NCBI GenBank assembly: GCA_900472925.1
Contig: UCJU01000018.1
Span: 1 to 51,103 of the forward strand
Source: Hyphomicrobiales bacterium
Lineage (GTDB): Bacteria; Pseudomonadota; Alphaproteobacteria; Rhizobiales; Rhizobiaceae
Direction: 5' to 3'
Length of the DNA stretch: 51,103 bases
Below the pieces are notes generated by a model. It worked only from the letters and a program-made list of their open reading frames with translations. It ran no database searches and had not been told where the DNA came from. Positions 14,974 to 24,106 of this stretch are shown here, one piece after another. Each line of letters starts with the position of its first letter. Within the stretch, counting starts at the first letter, position 1. The translations under genes were made by a program, and so were the position numbers.

Positions 14974-16947
14974 TCATTCGATGTTTAAGCCGAAATGAAT
15001 AGGATAGAGCGGCTGGAGCGTGTCATGCGGGACATCCGACTTTTGCGCGTTCACGGCCTGCATGGACGATGGAAGTTCCAAAGGGAGTTTGCCCTCAGGT
15101 TTTATCTTTCCTTCCAGGACATCGAACAGAGCTTCGTCACTGATGCCGAAATTTGCAAGGAGTGCAGACGCTTTCTCTTTTAGTTCGGGAATGACTGCTG
15201 CTCTGGTGATGTAGATAGTCGCAATCGTGGGAACAACTTTCGCGGCCTGTTCAAAGCTTTCAAGTTCAGAATTGTCCGGCCTGAAACCGAGGTCGCCTTC
15301 CTGTTGCCTTGCGCCGAAGAAGTAGTTCTTATGCGGCTGTTCAAAGGGTGTCGTCATGCGTACGAGAGCGACGTCAGCTTTTTCTGGTGTGCTGACGACG
15401 TCATATCCGCGCGCCTTGGCAACGTCGGGATTGACATTCACAAGGAAAATTCGCTTGCGATCTTTAAGCGGCAATAGATGATCGTGATTTTCCAGCAGCA
15501 CCGTTGATCTGGCCTGCGCCGCTGTCGCTTGGGAAATGAAAGAGCGGTTTCCGACGATGGAGGCGGCTTTATCAGGATCTACGTAAGGATCCTCAAAGAG
15601 CCCTTGCTGGAATTTCTGCACCAGAATTCTCTTTGCCGAACGATCCAGTCGCTCTTCACTTATCTTGTTCTCCTTAACAGCTTGAACGATGAGGTCAGAG
15701 TTGATCACGCCGCCAAACTGGTCAATCCCAGCATCGATAGCCTTCACAAATCGGTCGACCTTCGACAGCCCCTCGACCCCCCATGGCATTCCGAATGTGT
15801 CGTCGTTTACGGTCGGTGTCACTCCAGGAGCCTCACCTTCGAGGCAGCCATCCTTACAATCATTCGTAATCAGCCAGTCACTCAAGATCACGCCATCGAA
15901 TTTGTACCTGCCACGCAGGAGATCTGTCAGAAGCTCTTTACTGAAGCCGGCACCGACGGGTTCGACCGGCTTGCCGTCGATGACGACATTATCGAGGATC
16001 GAGTAAGTCGGCATGATGCCTGCGACCTTGGCCTTGAACGCACCTTCGAACGGGATCAGGTGCTCGTCGAAGTTTCCGCCGGAAAAATCTGCGTGTTGCC
16101 CATAGGCGCTGTGGCTGTCCCAGCCATTCTTCGCAGCACCATATCCTACCCAGTGTTTGGCAACAGCAATGACGCTCCCGGCTTTGATACCGTCTTCGCC
16201 ATCCTGGAAACCAGCGACATAGGCCTCGGCCATAGCCTTTGAAAGTTGTGCATCCTCACCAAATGTTCCAAAGCTGCGTGCCCATCGGGGCTCTGTTGCC
16301 AGATCGATCTGAGGAGAAAGGGCCTCATGTATTCCGACAGCGCGGTACTCCTGTCGCGCCGTGTCAGCGAAGGATCGCGTCAAAGCGGGATCCCCGATTG
16401 CGGCAAGCCCCAATGTTTCAGGCCATTGAGAAAAACCAACGGAGGCATTACTCGCCCCTTGCACGAATTGGAAATGGCTGCGCGGATCGGTGCTGATTGT
16501 TACCGGTATTCCCAGACGACCGCCTTCCGCGACATCCTGCAATGCGTTGTTCTGGCTTGCCAGTTTACTCGCTTCATCATTCAGGCGGGTGATGAAGGTC
16601 ACGACCTTCATGTCGCGGATCATGTGCCCGGCCCGCTCGAGATCATATGCCTTTCCGAAGCCGAGATTGGCGTTCGGCCCGAAGGAGGGAGCCGAGCCGT
16701 GCATCATCAGGCCAGCCTTTTCCTCCGTCGTCATCAAGCCGATAAGGTCATCCGCCCGCTCTTCCGGAGACATGCGCCAGTCCTCATAGGGATCGAGCTT
16801 GCTGTTGCGATTGAGGTCCTTGAAACGTTTTCCATCCACCTCGATTATCGTGGTTGTGCGTACGCCAAGTGAGGGCTGGACAGTCGCAGCCGCCAGTGGC
16901 GAGTTGACAGCTAGTAACGCGGTCAGTGTGATGAACGTTTTCAACAT
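14974..16947 (-). CDS. Exported glycoside hydrolase family 3 beta-glucosidase
   Basis: This 657-residue GH3 enzyme has an N-terminal signal peptide (about 1-21, ending SPLAAA), an acidic DLNRNSKLDPYEDW loop at 44-57 that resembles a calcium loop, and the TIM-barrel domain. The likely nucleophile is Asp357 in VILSDW. The KHWVGYG motif near 264-270 is present. The second alpha/beta domain follows and ends with ELPSS. It should release glucose or a similar sugar from beta-glycosides in the periplasm. It is the last gene of a minus-strand unit that begins with a meta-cleavage hydrolase. This suggests that the aromatic substrate arrives as a plant glycoside. AGGAGGAT before the ATG fixes the start. 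Confidence 0.87.
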   Translation of the reverse strand: MLKTFITLTALLAVNSPLAAATVQPSLGVRTTTIIEVDGKRFKDLNRNSKLDPYEDWRMSPEERADDLIGLMTTEEKAGLMMHGSAPSFGPNANLGFGKAYDLERAGHMIRDMKVVTFITRLNDEASKLASQNNALQDVAEGGRLGIPVTISTDPRSHFQFVQGASNASVGFSQWPETLGLAAIGDPALTRSFADTARQEYRAVGIHEALSPQIDLATEPRWARSFGTFGEDAQLSKAMAEAYVAGFQDGEDGIKAGSVIAVAKHWVGYGAAKNGWDSHSAYGQHADFSGGNFDEHLIPFEGAFKAKVAGIMPTYSILDNVVIDGKPVEPVGAGFSKELLTDLLRGRYKFDGVILSDWLITNDCKDGCLEGEAPGVTPTVNDDTFGMPWGVEGLSKVDRFVKAIDAGIDQFGGVINSDLIVQAVKENKISEERLDRSAKRILVQKFQQGLFEDPYVDPDKAASIVGNRSFISQATAAQARSTVLLENHDHLLPLKDRKRIFLVNVNPDVAKARGYDVVSTPEKADVALVRMTTPFEQPHKNYFFGARQQEGDLGFRPDNSELESFEQAAKVVPTIATIYITRAAVIPELKEKASALLANFGISDEALFDVLEGKIKPEGKLPLELPSSMQAVNAQKSDVPHDTLQPLYPIHFGLNIE

Positions 16948-17017
16948 ATCCTCCTAATGCGAGTCTAACTTGGGCAATGGCCGAGGCGGCCAGTCCTCTG
17001 TGCATGGAATTGACTGG

Positions 17018-17554
17018 TCAATCTTTTCGTTCAGTGCCGATGAGGACGAACAGCATGGTTGCTGGCTCCATACTCCGGTTGCGCCATGCGTGTCTGCTTC
17101 CGTGTTGGACGACAACATCACCCGGCTTTAAATCGACAAGCTTTCCATCATCCAGTTCAAGCGTGATTTCTCCGTCCAGAACAACGTCGTAATCGATTGT
17201 GGGCGTCGCATGCATACCGGGATTTTCAGCCTCGAAGTAATCGAAAAAGCCAGGCAGTCGTTCCGCATACTCCGCTCCCGCACGCTCCGGGTCGAACCCC
17301 GGCGAGGCCATGATGCTGTCAGGTGGAAATACGACACGCCAAAGCCGTGTGCCACCGGGAGCAGGCATCAGCGAGTTCGTTTTCGAGGCTGGATTGATAC
17401 CATCCCAGGGCAGTACGGCCAACGGATCGGTTCCCCATATGACCGCAGGATCAAATCCTGGAACGGATACGAAAGCATTTGACGGAGGCTGTCCCTCACT
17501 TACCACGTGAGACTTGCCTGCGCGCGTGTCGACAACGATAAATCTGGAGGTCAT
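17018..17554 (-). CDS. Cupin-domain protein
   Basis: This 178-residue protein has a single C-terminal cupin barrel at about 85-175. HATPTIDYDVVLDGEITLEL and PGDVVVQHGSRHAWRN match the two cupin motifs, with His and Glu/Asp ligand positions. The N-terminal half (WRVVFPPD region) is typical of a cupin group found next to oxidoreductases. The start overlaps the stop of the upstream dehydrogenase by four bases (ATGA), so the two are translationally coupled. Possible roles are dioxygenase, isomerase or small-molecule binding protein. The reaction is not identifiable. Confidence 0.75.
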   Translation of the reverse strand: MTSRFIVVDTRAGKSHVVSEGQPPSNAFVSVPGFDPAVIWGTDPLAVLPWDGINPASKTNSLMPAPGGTRLWRVVFPPDSIMASPGFDPERAGAEYAERLPGFFDYFEAENPGMHATPTIDYDVVLDGEITLELDDGKLVDLKPGDVVVQHGSRHAWRNRSMEPATMLFVLIGTERKD

Positions 17555-18675
17555 CGCTTCGCTCCTTCATGCATTACGACCACATTGCTAAAGCCGCCGG
17601 CACGGTTATCAACTGCCTCCAGAGCCTCGCTAATTTTGTCCAACGGGAATGCATGGTGCTCGAAAACGGAGAGATCGAGCGTTCCAGCCTCTGCCATCCG
17701 CATCATATCCTCGCCCTCGGCGACATCGAACCACAGCGATCCGATGACGCTGATCTGGAAGCACATGAGACGAAACATCTCCAGCGGCAGCGGTTCCGAC
17801 ATTCCACCGATATCGACCATCCGCCCGCCTCGTCGAAGCGCATTAATGCCTTCCAAAGACAGCGAATGAGGTGCACCCGGGCCGACAGCATCGATAAAAA
17901 TGTCCGCGCCCAGTCCACCCGTATAACTTCGAACCCAATCGCCCAGAGGTTCAGTTCCCGCTGATAGAACCTCTATTCGCTCGGGAGCAAGAGCACGCAC
18001 CCTGTCCAGCAGGGCTTTATTGCGTGCTATAGCGAAAATCTTGGTCACTCCCATTGCCAGCGCGAGCAACACCGCCCCAAGGCCGAGTGTGCCGGTCGCG
18101 CCGCTGATAATGACCGTTTGTCCAGACCGCGCACCGGCTTTCCTCAGCGCAGAATAGGCTGTTCCAAGATATCCCATGCGTGCCGCAGCTTCATAGGAGA
18201 CGCTATCCGGAACCTTCACGAGCGAGGACGCAGGGGCGGTCATGTATTCCGCAAAGCCCGCATAGGGGTAGTCCTCGAATACTTCCTTTGAGCGCGGGCC
18301 GAAGCCGAAGTAACCGAGGAACGTGTATGCGTCGCAGTTGATTGGCTGCCCACATCGGCAGGCGTGGCACGAACCGCATGACGTACCGGGATTGACGTAG
18401 ACGCGCTGGCCAACAGAGATTGCCTTGACTTTCTCACCGACCGCGACCACGTCGCCGGATGCATCGAGCCCATAAATCGCCGGAAGGGGTGGAAGCGGCA
18501 AAAACGGAAACCATTCGGCATAATGCGCCATCACGTTTTTCATGTTGGGGATAATGCCGCAGGCTTTCACCTTGACGAGAACATCGTGAGGGCCCGGGGT
18601 GGGTATTTCGATGGAGTCGATGGAAAAGTTCGTACCCACCGTGTGCAGCCGCGCCGCCTTCATATATTTAAGCAT
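17551..18675 (-). CDS. Zinc-type medium-chain dehydrogenase lacking usual catalytic zinc ligands
   Basis: This 374-residue MDR protein keeps the structural-zinc cysteines C100, C103, C106 and C114 (CGSCHACRCG...C) and a Rossmann motif GATGTLGLGAV near 200. The first catalytic zinc Cys is present (ACGI, C39), but the usual GHE motif is replaced by G69-L70-D71, so the histidine and glutamate are missing. The residues after Cys39 (IIPN) also differ from CHSD-type enzymes. It may use an altered metal site or none. The start at 18675 has GGGAGGAAATTT before it, and an earlier in-frame ATG at 18720 has no ribosome site. The substrate is unknown. Confidence 0.8.
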   Translation of the reverse strand: MLKYMKAARLHTVGTNFSIDSIEIPTPGPHDVLVKVKACGIIPNMKNVMAHYAEWFPFLPLPPLPAIYGLDASGDVVAVGEKVKAISVGQRVYVNPGTSCGSCHACRCGQPINCDAYTFLGYFGFGPRSKEVFEDYPYAGFAEYMTAPASSLVKVPDSVSYEAAARMGYLGTAYSALRKAGARSGQTVIISGATGTLGLGAVLLALAMGVTKIFAIARNKALLDRVRALAPERIEVLSAGTEPLGDWVRSYTGGLGADIFIDAVGPGAPHSLSLEGINALRRGGRMVDIGGMSEPLPLEMFRLMCFQISVIGSLWFDVAEGEDMMRMAEAGTLDLSVFEHHAFPLDKISEALEAVDNRAGGFSNVVVMHEGAKR

Positions 18676-18768
18676 AAATTTCCTCCCTATATTCAGTGCC
18701 ACTCTTCTCATCGCGGCCATGTCTTTGCCCGAAGCGAAATGTGAAAACGCTTGTGAAGATGTGGCTCG

Positions 18769-19731
18769 TTACGGCTGTTGAAGCTTGAAAAACTGGAGCG
18801 CTTCCGAATTGAATTTCGTAGCGATCATTTCAGGCCCAATCCACGGCAGTTGAGATGGCACAGTGCCCTCCAGCATAGGAACCATCTGCTTCAGCGCGCC
18901 TTCTCGATAAAGCGGAACAATGTCCACGCCAAGCGTCGCCACCCCGCCCATATCGGTGTATCCACCCGGCGTATCCATCACGACCGGGAAGTGCTTTGCC
19001 CTGGCCATATCGGCTATTTCCCGACGGATCGCATAGGTGTCGGCGCCAAGGAGTCCGATTGCCATTTCAGCGCCGTCGCCAATGGCTCTGGATGCAACGG
19101 CATCCAGATCGCGAGGACCGGTGACGGCCATATCGATAATCGTTATGTCTCTGGCCTGTGCCGCCGTTTTCCACAGGCCCAAAAGGCGTAGGTGGGTGTT
19201 ATTTCCGGGGTTGAACAAGACGGCAAGTCGGGCGAGGCCCGGCTTCATTACCTGTAGTCCGGAGAGCTGTTGCGCCACACCGTCCGGCAAATAGCTATGA
19301 ACACCAACGACATTCGCTTCTCCACGCTCCAGCGACCGGGTGAAGCCCTCCCTTATCGGGTCGTCCTGAACAGAAATACACAGGACTGGGATCTCGGTGG
19401 TAGCTTTCGAGGCTGCCGCACATCCCGGTGACGACGAGACAACGAGAATATCGACCTGCTCATTTAGCACCTGTCGAACCAACTCGGGCATCTCTGCCAT
19501 ATTTCCGTTCGCCGAACGGAACACGACTTGCATCGTGGTCCCGTCCTTATAGCCTTTTTCTGCAAGCGCATCGAAAAAGGCCTGATTTGTGACAGCCATT
19601 CTTGGATAACCGCCGGCCCCGGCAACGAAACCTACGCGTGGAATTTTAGTTTCTTTTCCGGTCGCGACCGCGCTATCGGCAACGATTAGCGCGCACGCCG
19701 CAATCAACGATGCTGTGAAGATCTGGCTCAA
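18769..19731 (-). CDS. Periplasmic binding protein, TrpX/ABC_sub_bind family
   Basis: This 320-residue protein starts with a signal peptide (about 1-23) and follows the ABC_sub_bind pattern: IPRVGFVAGAGG at the first strand, then NQAFFDALAEKGYKDG, VLFNPGNNTH and VDIVPLYREGA. These proteins bind small, often aromatic, solutes for ABC import. No permease or ATPase of its own system is adjacent. It lies inside a degradative operon between a hydrolase and a dehydrogenase, so it is an orphan component and may deliver to a distant importer. The likely start is TTG with GGGAGG nine bases upstream. Confidence 0.75.
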   Translation of the reverse strand: MSQIFTASLIAACALIVADSAVATGKETKIPRVGFVAGAGGYPRMAVTNQAFFDALAEKGYKDGTTMQVVFRSANGNMAEMPELVRQVLNEQVDILVVSSSPGCAAASKATTEIPVLCISVQDDPIREGFTRSLERGEANVVGVHSYLPDGVAQQLSGLQVMKPGLARLAVLFNPGNNTHLRLLGLWKTAAQARDITIIDMAVTGPRDLDAVASRAIGDGAEMAIGLLGADTYAIRREIADMARAKHFPVVMDTPGGYTDMGGVATLGVDIVPLYREGALKQMVPMLEGTVPSQLPWIGPEMIATKFNSEALQFFKLQQP

Positions 19732-19786
19732 GTAATTGCTCCTCCCAAAGCAAGTCGAACTTTCTATCCATCCTCAGGCGGTGTAC

Positions 19787-20653
19787 TTATGTTGTGAAGA
19801 AATCGACAACCATACGGTTGAACTTGTCGCGATGTTCCCATTGCGCCCAATGACCGCAGTTGTTGAAAACGTGCAGTTCGGAATTCGGTATGCCTGCAAT
19901 GAGACGCAGGCCGACATCCAATGACACGAACCTGTCGTTGCGCCCCCAGATGATCAGGGTTTGCGCCATAATCTCACCCAGTCGATGTCCAACATCCGGG
20001 AACTGCTTAGGGTTTATTTCAGTGCTCTTGACGAAGTTTTCGAGATGGTCCCGGCGGGCCAGAATATTGTTCAGGCGCGTCTGATAGAGTTCTTCAGTGA
20101 GGGCGGAGGTGTCGAAAACGAACACCGACATCATTTTCTTGAGGTTTTCGATTGTCGGGTCGCGATACAAAGCACCGATCAACTTGATGCCTTCTGTCGG
20201 CATAGGAACAAAGGGGCTGACACCACCTGTACCACCACCCATAAGAACGAGTTTGCCGACGTTTGACGGATTGGCAAGCGCGAATGCAACCGCACAATGG
20301 CCGCCCATCGAATTGCCAACGATGTGAATATGGGCCAGGCCCAGATAATCGACAAGACCCTTCAGAACGCGGGCGTTCAACTCGGAGCGCGAGCCGCTCG
20401 AGATTATGCTGTCGCTTTTGCTCCATCCCGGCGCATCAAGCAATATGACGCGGAAACCGACGTCGGTAAGCGGAGAAATGTTGAGATTGAAGTTGGCCCA
20501 ACCGCTGGCACCAGGGCCAGAGCCATGCAACAGAACAACAGTATCGCCACCCGTACCAGGATCGCAGTCGTTGTAATGTATCTTCAACTCACCGTCGCCT
20601 TCTTTCATCGAAAAGAATTTGCTGGTGGCGGCTTCGGTGAATACCTGGCTCAT
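19787..20653 (-). CDS. Meta-cleavage product hydrolase (MhpC/BphD-like alpha/beta hydrolase)
   Basis: This 288-residue alpha/beta hydrolase has the ring-fission-product hydrolase signature GSGPGASGW (44-52), nucleophile Ser115 in GNSMGG, Asp240 in WGRNDRF and His268 in [11 protein letters not shown]. This spacing is almost the same as in BphD. It should cleave the 2-hydroxy-6-oxo-dienoate made by the dioxygenase at 21.1 kb to 2-hydroxypenta-2,4-dienoate plus an acid. The start at 20653 follows CCAGGAG. An in-frame ATG 87 bases upstream adds a tail absent from the family. It is the first gene of a minus-strand unit running to the GH3 gene, divergent from the dioxygenase across an IclR-type operator. 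Confidence 0.88.
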   Translation of the reverse strand: MSQVFTEAATSKFFSMKEGDGELKIHYNDCDPGTGGDTVVLLHGSGPGASGWANFNLNISPLTDVGFRVILLDAPGWSKSDSIISSGSRSELNARVLKGLVDYLGLAHIHIVGNSMGGHCAVAFALANPSNVGKLVLMGGGTGGVSPFVPMPTEGIKLIGALYRDPTIENLKKMMSVFVFDTSALTEELYQTRLNNILARRDHLENFVKSTEINPKQFPDVGHRLGEIMAQTLIIWGRNDRFVSLDVGLRLIAGIPNSELHVFNNCGHWAQWEHRDKFNRMVVDFFTT

Positions 20654-21119
20654 TGATGGACTCCTGGCTTGTTCCTGTTCAGGGAGATCAGGCGACCAAC
20701 TTTGTGCATGAGTAGCACATGCGTCTACCGAGCCTCCCACTCGACGCGAGACGGCTGAGCGTCGGTCGCAATGCGTGTGTTATCAGTCGCAGCAAGTAAG
20801 CTGCAAATCATATGCCTCCCATGTTCACCAGGTGCACAGTTCAGAAGCTGATATGCCTGCACAGCCTTCTGGCGTTGGGACCAGCGGCTGAAGAGGGCAC
20901 AAAGTGCACCAACGGGACTTGCCCGTTGAACTTCCATGCGCTGTGGCTGATGAAAAGTTATGCGGCGCGCTGTGGGAGGGGCACCGGATGCAACATCCTC
21001 CGCGCCACGTTCGCCACCATAACTTTGGCGAAAACGGCAATGTCCGACATTCAGGGCTGCATATCTTCCCGGCGAAGATAGCACCCGTCAATGGACTTCA
21101 AATCAAGCAGGAGGAGCAT
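20654..21119. other. Divergent control region, hydrolase / dioxygenase
   Basis: This 466-base spacer separates the two divergent genes. It contains the predicted IclR operator at 20895-20910 and a further GGTGCAC half-motif near 20825. No gene with its own ribosome site is visible. The open frame on the plus strand is an upstream extension of the dioxygenase. Confidence 0.45.
20895..20910. promoter_or_regulatory. Predicted IclR-family operator, copy 1
   Basis: GGGCACAAAGTGCACC matches the sequence at 22987-23002 at 14 of 16 positions. The core GCAC-3-GTGC is a perfect dyad. Its place between the divergent hydrolase and dioxygenase genes fits control of both by the IclR protein at 22.2 kb. 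Confidence 0.6.
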
Positions 21120-22130
21120 ATGCAGTTGTCCGATCAATACGATCCAGGTCCACAGATCGCCCAGTGCGGCGGCATCAATCTCGGCACCCCCGATCTGGAA
21201 AAGTCCCTTCTATTTTTCAGGGATACTCTGGGAATGGAGGAGGTCGTTCGCACGGGCAACGTTTCCTACCTTCGTTGCCATCAGGAACTCGGCCATCATT
21301 CGCTGGTATTGACCGAACAGGCGGAAGCGATTGTCAACGCGTATTCATTTCGTGTCCGGCGCCCGCAAGATGTGGAGTTGTATGCGGAAGAGCTGAAACG
21401 GCAGGAAATCGAGGTCGTTGAGGTTCCCGGTGGCAGCGAGATCGGTCGCGGAACAGCAATCCGTTTCCTTCTGCCTGGAGGCGACCACCCCTTTGAACTC
21501 TATTATGATATCGAAAAGCCCTTGGCACCGGAACATTTACGCTCCCGCCTGCCATCCAACTCCTCGAAACGTCGCGGTCTGGGCGTTAGGCGCATCGACC
21601 ATTTCAATATTCAGACATCCCCTTCGACGATCAATCAGGCGGAGCAGTGGGTGCGGGATAATCTTGGCTTCAAGCGTCGCGAGTTTGCCTATCTTCCCGA
21701 AAGTCCGGGCACGATCATGGCATCCTGGATGTCGGTTACGCCACAAATGCACGATCTTGCAATCGTGGCCAACCGCATGGAGAAGAAAGCGCAACTCCAT
21801 CACGTTGCGTTTAACCTGCAGGATTTTTCCGACTCTCTGGTTGCCGCCGATGTTTTGAAAGATCTCGACGTATCCTTCAGCGCCGGTCCGGGCAAGCATG
21901 GTATTGGGCAGGCCATGTACCTCTATGTTCACGACCCTGCGTCAGATCACCGTGTGGAGCTATATGCCGGCGGCTATCTGATTTTCGATCCGGACTGGGA
22001 ACCGATTGAGTGGAAGAAAGAGGCGTTTCCTGACGGGTTGACCTGGTACGGTGATCCGATCGACACCTCCCCCGGGAGCCGCGGACGCGATACCACGGGA
22101 TCGGCTGGATTGCACCTTCCCGCGAGGTAA
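21120..22130 (+). CDS. Extradiol catechol dioxygenase (VOC type, catechol/homoprotocatechuate 2,3-dioxygenase-like)
   Basis: This 336-residue two-domain VOC dioxygenase has predicted iron ligands H161 (RIDHFNI), H228 (LHHVAFN) and E280 (HRVELYAGGY). The second-shell His212 (QMHDLAI) resembles the acid-base histidine of homoprotocatechuate 2,3-dioxygenase. The C-terminal FDPDWEPIEW tail also fits that branch. It should open a monocyclic catechol next to one hydroxyl. The start at 21120 has AGGAGGAGC immediately before it. The same frame is open 216 bases further upstream but without a ribosome site. A strong terminator follows, so the gene may be transcribed alone. It is a different branch from the BphC-like enzyme at 9.8 kb. 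Confidence 0.88.
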   Translation: MQLSDQYDPGPQIAQCGGINLGTPDLEKSLLFFRDTLGMEEVVRTGNVSYLRCHQELGHHSLVLTEQAEAIVNAYSFRVRRPQDVELYAEELKRQEIEVVEVPGGSEIGRGTAIRFLLPGGDHPFELYYDIEKPLAPEHLRSRLPSNSSKRRGLGVRRIDHFNIQTSPSTINQAEQWVRDNLGFKRREFAYLPESPGTIMASWMSVTPQMHDLAIVANRMEKKAQLHHVAFNLQDFSDSLVAADVLKDLDVSFSAGPGKHGIGQAMYLYVHDPASDHRVELYAGGYLIFDPDWEPIEWKKEAFPDGLTWYGDPIDTSPGSRGRDTTGSAGLHLPAR

Positions 22131-22149
22131 CAGACGAGCGCATAGCGAA

Positions 22150-22173
22150 GGGGGCCGAGGCCCCCTTTTTTTT
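22150..22173 (+). terminator. Rho-independent terminator
   Basis: A GC-rich stem, GGGGGCC-GA-GGCCCCC (22150-22165), is followed by eight T. It lies just after the dioxygenase gene and before the end of the convergent IclR gene. Confidence 0.9.
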
Positions 22174-22178
22174 AGGCG

Positions 22179-22964
22179 CTACCGGGGTGCAATCAGATAC
22201 TCTTCTATTTTATGTGCCGCAGCATGGAGCGCTGACAAGTAACGCTTGCGGGCTTCGGCGAGGCTCAATGCAGATCGAAGCATGACGATGTTTATGCAGC
22301 CCTGCACATTGCCGTCCAGCATTACCGGGACGGCCAAAGCCAAAATTCGCTGCTCGGTAGACCACTCGCCATTATTGTGGGCGTGACCTAATTCCCGATG
22401 TTGATCGAGCAATTTCATCAGCGAATAACGTGCCGGACCGTTTAACACAGATCCTGGCAAGGCTGCGAGGCGACTGAGGAGATCTTCCCGCTCATCGTCT
22501 GGACAGAAGGCAAGATACGCTCGGCCCGCCGCGGTGGTCGCAAGCGGAAGCCTGCGTCTGACGGTGACTTTGTGGAAAGACAACGGAGAGAAGCGATGGG
22601 TGGATTCGCGTACCCGCATATCGATTCCGTCGAGTGTTGCGAAGTCCGATGGCCAGACGACCTTCACGAGAAGTTCGCCAAGAACCGGAGACGCGACTTC
22701 CGATATCCATTCCTCCTCGCGGAAGCCATCGCTTAACCCGCGAACATCATAGGTCAGCCGATAGCTGTCGTCAGAGGCCGAGCGTCTTAACACGCCTTCC
22801 TTTTGCAAAGTCTCCAGCAACCGCCTTACCGTGGTGCGGTGAAGCCCGGTCGTCAAGGACAGCTCTCTCACGCTGGCCCATCCTCCATCTGCCTGGTTCA
22901 ATGCGCGAAGAACCGACAACCCGCGGGATAGCCCCTGTACAAATTTATATGGACTGTCGTCCAC
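22179..22964 (-). CDS. mhpR: IclR-family regulator of the meta pathway (MhpR-like)
   Basis: This 261-residue IclR protein has an N-terminal winged helix (about 10-70; VRELSLTTGLHRTTVRRLLETL recognition region) and a C-terminal effector domain. The effector domain has TTAAGRAYLAF (about 145) and VPVMLDGNVQGCINIV (about 222). Gene context matches MhpR, the activator of 3-hydroxyphenylpropionate degradation, and the MhpD/F/E homologues follow divergently. It starts at GTG with GAGGATGAG before it. The operator 22987-23002 begins 23 bases upstream, so autoregulation is likely. The effector should be the ring substrate or an early intermediate and is not known. Confidence 0.82.
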   Translation of the reverse strand: MDDSPYKFVQGLSRGLSVLRALNQADGGWASVRELSLTTGLHRTTVRRLLETLQKEGVLRRSASDDSYRLTYDVRGLSDGFREEEWISEVASPVLGELLVKVVWPSDFATLDGIDMRVRESTHRFSPLSFHKVTVRRRLPLATTAAGRAYLAFCPDDEREDLLSRLAALPGSVLNGPARYSLMKLLDQHRELGHAHNNGEWSTEQRILALAVPVMLDGNVQGCINIVMLRSALSLAEARKRYLSALHAAAHKIEEYLIAPR

Positions 22965-22986
22965 CTCATCCTCCCCGTCGAAAAAT

Positions 22987-23002
22987 GTGCACTAAGTGCA
23001 CC
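22987..23002. promoter_or_regulatory. Predicted IclR-family operator, copy 2
   Basis: GTGCACTAAGTGCACC contains the perfect dyad GTGCAC-TAA-GTGCAC with one unpaired centre. It lies between the divergent IclR gene and mhpD and nearly matches the site at 20895-20910. Confidence 0.65.
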
Positions 23003-23193
23003 AAACTGACATGAGAATTGTCACTGTGGCAACTCTCTTTATAAACTTCGATCAATTACCGTGAGACGAGGAGGTCCATCGGTTCGGTCTGGGAGGCCCG
23101 ACGTTTCACAAATATTACAAAGACCATGCAGTATTGCGCGCAGAGTTCGCATCAACCGTCAAAGGCCGATACGAACCGGCACGGGGAGGACTA

Positions 23194-23988
23194 ATGACAT
23201 CGCTGGAACTTGTAGCTGCGCTGGCAGCGGAATTGAGACAGGCTGAAAGTGCCGGGATGCCGGTCGCTCCTATTCGGGACAGGATGCCGAACGACGACGG
23301 TGCCACAGCTTACGCTGTTCAGCGCGCCAACGTCGATTACTGGACACAGAACGGTCGTCGCGTCGTTGGTCGGAAGGTCGGCCTCACGTCGAAAGTCGTG
23401 CAGTCCCAGCTCGGCGTCGACCAGCCGGATTTCGGAACGATTTTCGCAGATACCGTCTATGGCGATGATGAGGTAATTCCTTTCAACCGTTTGCTTCAGC
23501 CAAAAGCAGAGGCCGAGATTGCTTTGGTCCTCAAGAAGGACATCGTTGCGGCTGACGTGACGCTCACGGAGCTCATCCAGGCTGTCGATTTCGTGCTTCC
23601 TGCGATTGAGGTCGTCGGAAGCCGCATCGCGGACTGGAACATACGGTTCAACGACACGGTGGCTGACAACGCTTCCTCAAGCCTGGTGGTGCTGGGGGCA
23701 GTGCCAACCTCCCTTTCGGGACTCGATTTGAAAACGCTGAAGATGTCGATGAAGCGGGGAGATGACGTCGTTTCTCAAGGCGAAGGGGCCGCCTGCCTGG
23801 GACATCCGCTAAATGCCGCACTCTGGTTGGCACGGAAAATGGTCAAATTCGAAACGCCTCTTCGGGCTGGCGATCTGGTTATGACAGGTGCGCTCGGCCC
23901 TATGGTTCCCGTTACCCCGGGTGATCGCTTCGAGGCGACGATCGACGGCCTTGGAACCGTCCGTGCGCTGTTCGGTCACGACGGTTAA
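23194..23988 (+). CDS. mhpD: 2-oxopent-4-enoate hydratase
   Basis: This 264-residue member of the fumarylacetoacetate-hydrolase-fold hydratases has the family markers [17 protein letters not shown] (about 70-86), [11 protein letters not shown] (about 106-116) and a C-terminal [15 protein letters not shown]. The acidic metal ligands are in the E-A-E cluster. It hydrates 2-hydroxypenta-2,4-dienoate to 4-hydroxy-2-oxovalerate. It is the first gene of a long plus-strand operon through mhpF, mhpE and the Liv importer. GGGGAGGACTA before the ATG at 23194 sets the start. An ATG 60 bases upstream has no such site. Confidence 0.88.
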   Translation: MTSLELVAALAAELRQAESAGMPVAPIRDRMPNDDGATAYAVQRANVDYWTQNGRRVVGRKVGLTSKVVQSQLGVDQPDFGTIFADTVYGDDEVIPFNRLLQPKAEAEIALVLKKDIVAADVTLTELIQAVDFVLPAIEVVGSRIADWNIRFNDTVADNASSSLVVLGAVPTSLSGLDLKTLKMSMKRGDDVVSQGEGAACLGHPLNAALWLARKMVKFETPLRAGDLVMTGALGPMVPVTPGDRFEATIDGLGTVRALFGHDG

Positions 23989-24023
23989 CCGGGCACACTT
24001 TGATACTGAAAATTTGAAAACCA

Positions 24024-24046
24024 CGTTGTCACCTGTCGTGACAACG
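24024..24046. promoter_or_regulatory. Perfect inverted repeat before mhpF
   Basis: CGTTGTCAC-CTGTC-GTGACAACG forms a 9-bp stem with a five-base loop in the 118-base gap between mhpD and mhpF. There is no T-run, so simple termination is unlikely. It may be an mRNA processing or stability hairpin, or a regulator site. Confidence 0.45.
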
Positions 24047-24106
24047 CACGACTTGCTGCGCCTTCAATCAGATGAAGATGCGGTTGGCATTGGAGGATCC
24101 AAAACT

